This document shows, in pieces, positions 11,053 through 23,004 of a stretch of 64,000 bases of DNA (its first letter is position 1; every line of letters begins with the position of its first letter). A program made the translations under genes and the position numbers. Origin of the DNA: Strongylocentrotus droebachiensis (lineage: Eukaryota > Echinodermata > Echinoidea > Camarodonta > Strongylocentrotidae); contig JAVYIG010000647.1 in assembly GCA_035222895.1 (NCBI GenBank), forward strand, positions 435,764-499,763, read 5' to 3'. Below the pieces are notes generated by a model. That model did no database searches, was not told the DNA's origin, and was given only the letters and a program-made list of their open reading frames with translations.

Positions 11053-11548
11053 AGGGATAGTTGAGTTCTGTTTTCAGACCGCAAATGCCTTCAAAGTGCA
11101 TGGTTATTGCTCTTATTCTTATCTATGACATTTATAGTGCCCTTTTAGAAAATAGACCCCCAAATTTGTGAAATTTAGCCAATACGATCATACCAATTCA
11201 GCTCCACTTTAAAAAAAAACACGGTGACTGTTAATTGATTATTTAATTAAAAATAATAATACATGAGCCGGCTAATCGTGGGTAATATACACAAAAATGC
11301 CAACAAAAAAGCCAACATCAGCATTGGCTGAAATACGACGTAAAAGGCGTTATTTCGTATTTGTGGTGGTACACAAGTATTCAAAATTGTTATATTTCAG
11401 CCGTCTCTGAACCGATTTTGATCAAACAAAGATGATTTTGTCATTTGAATATTATGTTCTTTCAAATTTGATACTCAGTTTTTCATTATCTCACAAACAA
11501 TTTATTTTGTGTAGCGCCCTCTGCAACAGAACTCAACTATCCCTTTAA
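11048..11548. mobile_element. TTAAAG-ended MITE, family E
   Basis: Begins TTTAAAGGGATAGTTGAGTT and ends with the complement, AACTCAACTATCCCTTTAAA. About 500 bp and non-coding. It abuts family D directly, so one probably inserted beside the other at a TTAA site. Confidence 0.75.
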
Positions 11549-12360
11549 ATTAAATTTGTAAAGCAGTGGCTCACTAATGGGGCAATGAGCTGTGACACTA
11601 AAGCACAGAGCAGTAGCCTTGCGGGAAGTGTTCACACAATATTTGCTGAGTGTATACAATGTATACATTGTATAATGAAATGTGTTACTTTGTATTTTTG
11701 CTGTCAAATGATCAACGATTCCTAGATCTCTGTGTACACCTTTTGAAAAGTATGCAACTGCAAATTTCCACCACAACTGGTGTCTGTATGGTATTCTTGT
11801 TATGTGTTGTTGTCAATGTTTGTATCAATGCCATATCTGTCTATCATAATAAAGAGCAATTCTAAGCCACAAAGTACATGGTTTTTCAATCATGATTTCA
11901 TTTCAATTTTAGCAAGTTGTAATTCAAGATCCAAAGCAGTTTTGACTAACTGCCTTGACCAATAGCAAGTAACAAATAAAGAACATGCAGCAGTACAATT
12001 TGTCTTCACATCCAACAATCCACTGCCACTACATAATGCATTACCGTATGCTCTTTCTTCTTGAGTCTTGGCCCATTGACTTTCCATCAAACCATGAAAT
12101 TATACATTTAAAATGTACATTTGCAATATACAAAGGAGCCAAGTATCCATATTTCTAGGTTTATTTGCATCCATCATAAAACAAAAACATTAAATAAAAA
12201 CAAGTCTAAACAACACAAAGCAATAAAAGTCCTTCCTCCCCCCTAAATAAAACAAATAAATAAAATAATAGATATATAAGAAATAACTGGAATACTGTTT
12301 GTGATGCAGCTGCCAGTCGTATCTATCTTAAAGGTCAATTACGTTTCAAAATAATTTGCT
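11549..12360. other. Intergenic, nothing recognised
   Basis: Unique-looking AT-rich DNA. It holds a small palindrome (GTATACAATGTATACATTGTAT, near 11650) and an AATAAA at 11848, but no supported gene. Confidence 0.4.
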
Positions 12361-12560
12361 TTTAAAGCCCCACTGCACTAGTTTGGCCAGGAGAGATTAG
12401 ACCTCCCTGCATGATCACTGACTGGTGTTTATCTCATCAAATCAGCTCTCAATTAACATAAGAAAAAGAGGACCATGGGGAACCAATGGTCACTGATTAT
12501 TAGGCATTGTTTGCTATATAGAGGGCGCAATTTGATATAAGTAGTGCAGTGGGGCTTTAA
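12361..12560. mobile_element. TTAAAG-ended MITE, family F, copy 1
   Basis: About 200 bp. Ends TTTAAAGCCCCACTGCACTA and TAGTGCAGTGGGGCTTTAA are inverted. The body carries ATCTCATCAAATCAGCTCTC and TATATAGAGGGCGCAA, shared with copies at 22274-22471 (reversed), 35014-35209 and 61026-61219. Confidence 0.85.
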
Positions 12561-12579
12561 TAAATGCCGAAAAACAAAA

Positions 12580-13285
12580 GAAACAGAGCAAAACAAAGGG
12601 AGTGAAATTGAATAACTAATAAGGAAGTTATGAATTTTGTTTTTAAGTATAAAAAAGTATGGAACTTAGAAAATCACTACACTAATTGCCAACTTGGTTA
12701 TCAGTTTGTGAGGTCATTGCCTCACTATGTATTAATTGCTTTATATATTTTTATCCCATTAATTTCCCTTTTTATCCCCAAAAACTTGATTTTCCTATGC
12801 CTTTGCTCGGGTTATGATTTGTATCATATTGCGTGCATGACATTTCACAAAATCTTTTATGAACTTTGAAGAATTGATACTATTAATAATCATTGATTTT
12901 TATATCAATAGTTTATTAAAATTCACATTTTTCAAGATTTAACTGAAAAAAATAATTACTCTATTTTAGTGCATCCACACAAAAACATGTTACCATCAGT
13001 AGACTATAACTTGAATGCTGGTGTGAGGAAATAAGATTTTTAGGGGGGAAATTGGAAATTTATATTATCAATATATCGATATAAAGAAAACAATTAGTGG
13101 ATGGTGAGGCAATGACGTCACAGACTCATGAGTGAGTTGCCAAATTGTCTTGTGATTTTCAAAGTTTTTCATATCATTAAATATTCATAACTTCTTATTA
13201 GTTATCCAATTTTGCTCAAACTTGTTTTGCTCCTATTGAAAGTAAGTTATTATTGGAGTAGACTTGCCCTTTAGCAGGCCATTTT
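12580..13285. mobile_element. Degenerate long inverted-repeat element
   Basis: Left arm at about 12605-12730 and right arm at about 13105-13215 are diverged inverted copies sharing GAATAACTAATAAG-AAGTTATGAA, GAAAATCAC and GTCATTGCCTCAC. It lies just right of family F copy 1. No transposase frame. Similar arm sequence (AGAATGGCGAAAG, GGGCAATCCA) recurs at 22085-22240, 27250-27360, 35476-35580 and 61680-61790. Confidence 0.5.
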
Positions 13286-13581
13286 TGGTTTCAAAGCATT
13301 TAAACTGATAAAGGCATACATACGGTACTGTGTGTCCGGACATATAATTTCAAATGGTAAATAGAACGGGTTTCATGGCATCTAATGTTCCTTAAATCTC
13401 AAAAGGTACAATATGTTTGCAACATTATTTGAAAAATAGAATGAAACTCAACAAAATCGAGCTTGTAATATTGTTCTAAATTGTCTGCTAATTAAAAATA
13501 TCTTGAAATTCTTTGTATTTGATTATTTAGCAAGGAAAATGACATATCCATTGTTTGCACTTTTCTTGCAAGCTGTCCTTC

Positions 13582-14068
13582 CATGGGCGTCGCCATATTG
13601 ATTAATAAATGATAATAATACAATGGTGATGTCAGAATAGTACAACTTGTGAGATAGTGTAGGATAATCACCTGTCAAATGTAGCCATAACAATGATTTC
13701 CTAATAATAGACAATTTTGGTAATCCATTCAGATGAATGAATATTGTTTTTTCACATATATTGTGATTAGATATTTGGTTCAGCTGGTTGAAACTGTTGA
13801 GCAGTTCATTTTGAATGCAAAATTTGTTACTTTGTCAGACAAAGCTCTGCTGTTATCAAAAAGAGTGACAAAGACAGAAAGAACTACTCACATTTCTCAC
13901 TTGTTAGAGATGCAAGAGTAATAAGATGGCTACCAATCTGCATCAATGGCTCTGGTTGCACAGTAGCCAGTCTTTCTGTATTATACTCTATCCATTCTAT
14001 GCAGGTCAATGGATACCGGTATATACTTCTCTGACATCACTATTGTAATCAAGATGGCAACTCCCATG
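13582..14068. mobile_element. Degenerate inverted-repeat element
   Basis: CCATGGGCGTCGCCAT with CAATGGTGATGTCAGAA near 13580-13640 is matched inverted by CTGACATCACTATTGTA and GATGGCAACTCCCATG near 14032-14067. Non-coding and old by its divergence. Confidence 0.4.
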
Positions 14069-14454
14069 AGAGAATGGCTAGAAAGGAAACTGTCAAAACT
14101 GTACTAATTATTTTCCTTCTAAGTTATCAAATATGAAGTAATTCAAAGATTTTGTAAAGTAGCTGACAATTTATAACAATTATCAGCTCATAAGTGTTTG
14201 GTTTCATTTTCCCTAAATGCTGATTTTTAAATGCATATTTACTTCTTAAAAAACAAATGGCAAACGAGATGGGCTACCCTTCTATTTATTATTGTTATAA
14301 TAGGATGGGGGAAGGGTTGGAATACTTTGGTAATTTTCTTGTTGTTAACAACAGCAATGTGTACTTCTCTTCCCTTCATTCTTTTCCCTCTTTCAATCAT
14401 TTTCCCCATCTGCAGGATTCGGCAGGGCTACTCCCTTGCTTTCTGTGTCCTTCC

Positions 14455-17400
14455 ATGATTCGCAAAGCATTGAACAACTTTGTTAAAAGTGCTGTGTCAT
14501 CTTTCAAAATGGCTGACATTGTTCCAACGTCTACAGCAATGTCTTCTGATGGAGATAGCATGACTGTGTCACCAGCCAAAGCAGATGATAGGAAGAGGGC
14601 AGCAGACAACTCGCCAGATAAAGACAGCAAGATGCAGAAAATGGAGGTATGAAATATGAAATATATAGAGGACTGTGTTGAACTACATGTATTTATTTAA
14701 GGTTATCGCTAAACAGAAGCACTTGAATTTGTAAAAATACAGGTATTGATCAAACCCTCTAATGTAGGTTGATCTATGAATAAAAAAAGAATAATGAGAC
14801 CAAGAACCATCATACACATAACTTATCAACTTTAAAAAAAAAATAGACCCTCCCATGGGCCATTTTATTGAAAATCAACCTCTGAATAACATCTTTGAAT
14901 ACATGTAGAAATGAATATCATATAATACTTCAGAATAAGATATACATAATAAATATCAACCATAATAAGCGATTACTTAATAATATGATAATAATAATAA
15001 TACTTTATATACAGAACATGGATTACAAAAATTAAAAAAACAATGCAACATCATGACTGACAATGATTTGGGAAATTCAATGAAATAATACAAAACGTAC
15101 GTTCTCAAATAATTGTTTACTAAGAGTTGTTTCTGGGTTATGGACTGTTTATCGAATACCACTTACAATGTAGCTGCTTTACTTGGATCTTTCAATGTAC
15201 AGATTTTTTTTTAAAGATGATTTCTTTTCTTCATATGAATGACAAAGAAAGAAAATTGTACATTGATCTTGTCTCCACATTTGAAGAAAAAAAATTAGCA
15301 GATGTTAATCACATACAAAACATTAAAATAAAAATAATAGTATATAATATAATTGACTTACATAAAGAGTGTCAACTGAAAATGCATATATTTATATATA
15401 CAGGTGAATATATAATTGAAAACTTGAAAATTTGACTTGTATTTCCAGGATAGTGTCAGCAGTACAGATGTCACCAATGGCAGTGATGCACCAAAACGAA
15501 GCAAGCTATTGAAACGTAAAGTGGCCATACTTCTCTCATATGCTGGGGCTAACTATGTCGGCATGCAGAGGTAAACAATAGTACACCTATTTTAATGAAG
15601 TTACATTAGTTGCAAATGAGGCATAGAATTGCATTTAAGATCATTTTGCTTGTTTACAAAGCTTTGAATGGTCAAGCCCCAAATTATTGTCTGAATTATT
15701 TTCTTATAAACGACATCCATTTTCACATAACTTACGAAGTATAGATATATGTAGTACTTTGTTGGATGGCTACTCTTTACTTTGACACCCTGTTTTCCAG
15801 AATTTAGTGTGGTGAATTACTCTCGATAGACTCAAATGGAAATTGTCACATATCTAATGACATCACCCATCTGCCATTGAACATTTGTAAAGTACATTAA
15901 ACACATTTTTTTAAATTCAGATTTCAAATCCATATATACACCTGTAGTATCTAAAATGATTATTTGACCATCACTTCTGGGACCTGTTTCACAAATCCTT
16001 TTTTCAATGACAAATGACAAAAATCAGTGACAAATCTGTTGATAACCAATCAGAAGAAAGGATTTCAGTAGCTTATAACCCAAACTGTCATTTGTCACTG
16101 ATGAAAAGTTTTGTGAAATGCCCCCCTGTACTTTAGGAACCCAGGGGTTCAGACCATTGAAGAGGATCTGGTGAATGCGTTGGTCAAGTCGGGAGCCGTC
16201 CCCGAGGACTGTACAAGAAACATGAACAAGATGAGCTTTCAGAGGTGTGCTAGAACAGACAAAGGTGTGTCGGCTGCAGGACAGGTAGTCTCTCTCAAGG
16301 TGCTCATGCTTGATAACCTGATGGAGAGGATTAATGAGCATCTTCCACCGGTCATCCGTGTCATGGGTAAGTAAATCTCTGTTGCTTCACGTTTAACCAC
16401 TGCACAGTTAGTCAAATAGATGTAAATCCTTTAAATAGTAAGATATCTAGGATGCAGGTCTTTCCTCTGAAAAAATTGCTGTTTATTATGATAAGTTGAC
16501 AAGGTGAGAGAGGGATATTACACTAATTGAGTACAGGGGCAATAGTATAGATATATAACAGTCAGTATATCTATACTATTGCCCTGGGGTGAATTTTAAA
16601 CTGCATTATGCCCTAAGACAAAGTCTGGGAGGATATGACATTTGGGAGCATATGACAGTTTCAACACTGAGGGGCTCAGGTGCAACTCTGAAGTTGACTG
16701 CAATACTAACAGTCCTTTTAAATGGCTAGGAGGTTTATCTTTAACTAACCAATAACATGTGCATTTTGCTGAAGAGGTTACATTGACATTTGAAGTAATT
16801 GTAGGTCAACGTACCTGTACCTTTTATGCAAAGTTATTAAGTTAAATGCAATCTTATTTTATACAGGTGTAACAAGGACAACAGGTGGATTCAATTGCAA
16901 GAATAACTGTGAGTTTAGGACCTACATGTACCTGATACCAACGTTTGCTTTCACTCCCTTGGAGGACTTCACATTGGAGAAATACAGAGTTACTGGTAGG
17001 TATTACTATTCTACACCGCTTTCCACATATCCCACAATAAAAGATACATGTACATGCAAAAGAGGTGTCGTCATCTAGCAGATAATTCACCGGACTGTGG
17101 ATCACATGGTTCACGGTTCGAGTCCCGCCACAGCCAGACATTAGGGACTTTTTCGATTTGCACGTTCACTAGTGGACTGCGACGTATGCGGTCAATTTAG
17201 AACTAGTGCGCATGCGCATCGACGAGCTCATCGTTCGTAGCAGAATTTTCGAACGCGTTTGCCCTTGTTTTGCCGTCGTTCGCGAACTGTGACGGTACGT
17301 GTTCATAAGCAATCTTTTGTAGGCACGAAACATCACATTGAAGTCACAAAATGGACCCAATTGACCTTATTCTGGAACCGGAGAGTGGTGGAAGTGTGAA

Positions 17401-20400
17401 TTCTCTTAACTTAACACATTTTTGTGTCTGTAATTTCCCTTAAATCAAAATTGTTGCTGAATAATTCATAAAATGGACACATTTTATTTATGCATCGTCA
17501 ATTCGTTGCAGCATAATTTTCGAGATCAGTCCCATGCACCAAATTTGGTGTGTTGAATCTTTAGCTTTTCGATCGAATTTCGCGCTCACTAAGCAGAATA
17601 ATTCATAAAATGAACACATTTTATTTATGCATCGTTAATCTGTTGCAGCATAATTTGTTAGAACAGTCTCATGCACCGAATTTGGTGTTGGATCTTTAGC
17701 TATTTGATCGAATTTTGCGCTCACTAAGCGAGCGTCGTAGTTGTGTGAAATCGAAAAGGTAACGAACAGCAGTCAGCGTGCCTCGTCAACCCTGCGTAAA
17801 AATGACCGCATACGTTGCAGTCCACTTATAAACGTGCAAATCGAAAAGTCCCTATTTATTCACATTTGCCACTCTCAACCCAGGTGAGGTAAATGGGTAC
17901 CTGGTAAGAATAAATTCATTAATGAAAGAGGGCCATAATGGCAGCTATGCTAAGGCTGAGGTAATAATTGTGGAGCACCAGGATTGTCAGGTTTGGCGGG
18001 TAAGAGTGCTATATTCCAGAACCCACTGTTATTATTATCACAATGCTTTTTTGAACTTATGTATTTTTTTCGCAGGTCATATTTCAAAAATGTTCATGTA
18101 TGAAGACAACTACCCCTTCATTCATCTGTATTTTAATTTGTTTGTCACCAACTTTTCAAGACAATTCATTGGAAAGCTTTTCTTTTGGACAAAGAAATAT
18201 TGTAAAGTGTCCGGTAATAGGTTTACCCATCACACTACTTCTTTTAGAATACTTGTAGATCCTCAACACAGCATAGAACCTTCTGTTACAGCATGTGAAC
18301 GATCTGTGATGACCAAACTTCTGTTCATTTCCATGTATTTAAGAATTCTCCCAGTGCAAGTATTGCAGAGTTAGATTCCTTTGTCATGTCCCATGTTGAC
18401 TTATTTTTTCAGATGAAAAGATTGAAGAGGTGGCTGAACAACTCAAGAAGTACATCGGCACTCACAACTTCCACAACTTTACATCAGGAAAGTGAGTATA
18501 ACGTCTAAGGTCAATCCATTCTATCTAAAATGTTGAACTGGATGAAAATAGAGAATAAGACTCATGAACAATTTCGAGCAATACTGTACAAGCATTTAGA
18601 ATGTTATAGTTTTTTGTTTTAATTTTCAACTCGTGAATTGGCAACGTGATGACAGTTCCAAAATCATTGTTTTCACAAAATTTGTCATCAGTGACAAATG
18701 ACAGTCTTTGTTATAAGCTACTAAAATCCTTGCTTCTGATTGGTTATCACTATACTTGTCATTGGTTTTTGTTACTTGTCATTGAAAAAAAGCTTTGTGA
18801 AACGGTTCCCTGTTCTTTGCCAAAGGTGAAAGACTACTACTGCCTCATTTTTACAGTTTTTCTCTGTCTTTTGTTTCCTCCAAAGAGCCTTCACTGATCC
18901 CAGCGCCAATAGGTACATCAAGGAATTCACGTGTGAAAAGGGCTTTGTGGACGACGGGTTAGAGTTTGCGGTCATAAAGGTCAAAGGTCAGAGCTTCATG
19001 CTCCATCAAATCCGCAAGATGCTAGGTAAGTCCTCTCACAATAATACTTGTATGCTGGGCTGCGTCTCACGAAACCGTCATAAGTACAAGATGAGCGTCA
19101 TCCCATTGAAATGCGTGTAGTAAGTTTAACACGCATTTCAATGGGATGTTGCTCAACTTGTTCTTATGAAGGTTTCGTGAGACGCAGCCCGGGTCCAACT
19201 TTACAGCTGCTCTTTTCCATATCTGATGATGAAAAAATTGAAGTGCTCTTAACAGAGTCCTATTATTGATGAAAAAGAAAGATAAAAGCAAACTAAATTT
19301 TCCATGCAGTTGTTAAGAGGTCTATAAAAAAAAATGATACCGTAAAATAAATGTTTTGAAATTCAAATGCAGTGGCAGAGTAATAACCACATAAACCTTT
19401 AATTTGTCATTTGTTAGAACTGATTATTGATAATCTACGATATGTTTCCTGATTTCCTCATAAAAGCTGATTATCTGTTTAGTTTGTTTTCATTACTTGC
19501 GGCTATACATGTAGCACATACACACCTTTGTTTATCAATTTTTTACATGCATTATAAATTTGCTTGATGTGATAAACATTTATGTAGCATAAGCTTATTC
19601 TACATTGTCAACAGTTAAGGCAAACAAGTGTTGTCAATGTAGATCATATTTTTAGAATGTTAAAATAAGATGGATTACCTTTGAATTAAATTCTGTTGTA
19701 TCACTTATATTTCCAGGTCTTGTTCTTGCCGTTGTAAGGGGTCTGACACCACCAAGTACCGTTGAGAGAGCATTTCAAGAGCCAAAACTAGACATTCCCC
19801 GGGCACCCGGCTTAGGCCTGGTCTTAGAAGCAGTATGTACATGTATACCATTGCCCTTCTGTTGAGTCAGTGTTAAAACCATAGCGTATTGAGAGAGATA
19901 GTTGTGACACACGCACACACAGGAGATCAAAGGTCAATTCATACCATTGCCCTACTGTTGAGTCAGAGTCAGTGTCAATCCCATAGCATATTGATAGAGA
20001 TAGTTGTGACACAAGCACACATAGGTCAAGTCATGGAGCTCCAATTACATGTAGCTCCCTCCCATAAAGATTGTATGTATTCTAGAAGCCTGGTCTTAGA
20101 AGCAGTATGTACATGTATACCTTTGCCCTACTGTTGAGTCAGTGTCAATCCAAAAGCGTGTTGAGAGAGATAGTTTTGACATGCTTCTGGTCTTAGAAGC
20201 AGTATGTAAATGTATATGTAAATGTAAATTGCCTTATACTGTTGAGTCAGTGTCAATACCATAGCATATTGAGAGAGATAGTTGTGACACACGCACATGT
20301 ACCCGGTCAAAGGTCAATTCATGGAGCTCCAATTACATGTAGTTCCCTCCTATAGAGATTGTATCTAATCCAGACATTGCTGTATAAAGGCATCGTTTAA

Positions 20401-22917
20401 CAATATTTAATCTGAGATGCACGGCCCTACGTGTTATCAGTGTCTGTGATATGGTGTAATATTGAAGCCCTAAAAAAATTGCGCTTCAAGATGATCAAGA
20501 AGTGCCTTAAAAAAGTAAAATTCTTTGAGTGACAAGTTTTACCATACTCGTTTTCCCCAATAGACTGTAGTGTAATAAAAACCTCTAGGAAAACACAAAA
20601 TTTGGTTTCGATTTCCAATCATAAATATCTTGATAATTAGACAGGCGATCGGCTTGTAAAAGTCATGGGGTTCCTGACTGACCTAAAGGTTTATAATTAT
20701 CATTGCAGCTCAAGTTAAATCCAGGATTTTGTTTCAGAATCTGAGACAAAGTTACTAGATCCCTTTTAATAAGAGCATCGTACACTAAGAATAAAATGTT
20801 AAAAGCTATTCTCTGCTGTAAGTCTGGAAGACAATCAATTTATTTTATTTGCAATGTCTTTTTGATGAGAATGTCTAAAACAATCAAGAAAGAGGTAATA
20901 GTGACAATTTCAACATATTGGCTCTATCGAGTGAGACATGCTGTCAAGATTGTAATAAATGACCATGTTTTGTTCTTTCTGTTTCACAGGTACACTATGA
21001 CTGCTATAACAAGCGATGGGGCAATGATGGTCTACATGAACCACTCACATTTGAGGCATCTAAGGTAAGAAATCTAGATTTAGTCAATAAAAAAAGGAGC
21101 TACAGTGAAAACTGTATACAATCTAATTACAAACACAGCTCGAGGGAAACATGAAAAGTGATCTTTAGACTTTATAGGCAGGTTGTCTTCATGTAGAGGC
21201 TCCTTTAGTACAGGTTTCAATGATAAAACCATATTCAAGGGGGTGGGGGGGGGGGGGAATGTGGTCTTTAAAGACAGATGGTCACGAAAGCCTATAAAGA
21301 CCACTTTTCATGTTTCCCTTGAGTGGTCTTTATCAGTGCAACATCCTCCAAGTTATGGAAGAACACAATGTGACTAGTAGCCAGAGTCTTACGGAAATGG
21401 AAATGAATAGGGTACAACAAACTTTAGATGAAACAGACAGTGCCCAAAATATCTTGTGTTTTTTTTTGTAATCGTTTGAATATCTCAAAATTATTGAGAG
21501 CAGTAATTGCTCAATCTTATAATACTATAAGAATATTTAGTAAATTACAGTTTTGTGAAATAAGATGACTTAATGAATGTCTGGCTGTGTGGTGGTGTGT
21601 ATAATTCTGATTTTGTTGTTTGTGTGTGAAGTTTGTTTAAGTTTAATGCTACACTCCTCAGAATTGTTTCACTTTTTGCATAAACTATTAATTATTATAC
21701 TTTTATTTCTCTTTTCTTATACAGGAAAAGATTGAGGCATTTAAGCACAAACATATCTACCCAAACATCATTGTCAGAGAAAAATACAACAAGTCGTATC
21801 CTTTTATATAATCAGTTGTGACTTTTGGTTGTCAAATTGGCATCTCATTGATTTTAACTTGCTGAAACTGTCATTTGCGTTTATTAGGTGTATTCAATGT
21901 TATATGTGTGTATTTTTATGGAGATTTGCTCTGTACTAACAAAATAAAAATCTGAAAATTTTATTTTCCCAAAAGAAAATGTTCAATCATTCATGCACCC
22001 TCAATACGATTATTGTAAATATGTATCTATACAATCCCTGTATGAATGAAATGATTCTATCATCAATAACTAAGAAAAAGAAAGTTTATGAAATTTCTGT
22101 ACAGAGCAAGATGGAGAGGACCTCGCAAGATACGTCACAGAGTTAATTGGATTTTGCTCAAACTTTCCCTGACCTATTCCTCTCATTTTTCTGCTTCTAT
22201 TAAAACCAACTTAATCAGGGTGGACTTTCCCTTTAAATCATATCCCTTTTCACGGTGATTACATGAGCCTTGGTTTAAAGCTACACTGCACTACATAAAG
22301 CTACTTGCGCCCTCTATATAGCAAACAATGCCTAATTGGTGCCTGTTGGTCCCCCATGATCCCCTTTTTCTTATGTTAATTGAGAGCTGATTTGATGAGA
22401 TAACCACCTGTCAGTATAACCTTGCAGGGAGGTCTAATCCTCCCTTGCAAACTAGTGCAGACAGGCTTTAATAGTTACAAAGGAATAGTAAAGAAATGGT
22501 GTGATTTTCCTTAATACATGTGAATTTTCAGTATGCTCCAGTGGTTGACCACATTACCCCTCCACAGTTATGATGTAGTAGGGACCAGGAATCCATTGAG
22601 GATAGCTGCTACAGAGATGAAGAAAGCTCAGGAAGATCAGGTTTGTAGCATTTCCTCTTCACATTGACTGTTATTCTTTAATACCACCTCAACCCTTCCC
22701 TTCCAAGACATTTTACCATGTTCCAGGGGATTAAATAGCAAATAAGGCAATTGTGTGGCACCTCCATTTATTTCCACCCTTATTTAGGAATCGTGATAAT
22801 TTAAATTGAATTCTTCTGTGTCAATCCTTGACTTATAAAACCACTGTATTTATTTAATTAATTAATTTATTATTATTTATTTTATTTTTAATTAAATGAT
22901 AGATTGATTTATTATTA

Positions 22918-22953
<36 letters not shown>

Positions 22954-22964
22954 TTATTTTATTA

Positions 22965-23004
<40 letters not shown>

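Noticed and set aside
15127..15435. 102-codon frame in PUS1 intron 1
   Set aside because: AT-rich, low-complexity Lys/Ile composition, and it runs up to but not into exon 2 in frame.
17922..18374. 150-codon plus-strand frame in PUS1 intron 4
   Set aside because: It starts in SINE sequence and has no splice or homology support; PUS1 exon 5 lies beyond it in another frame.
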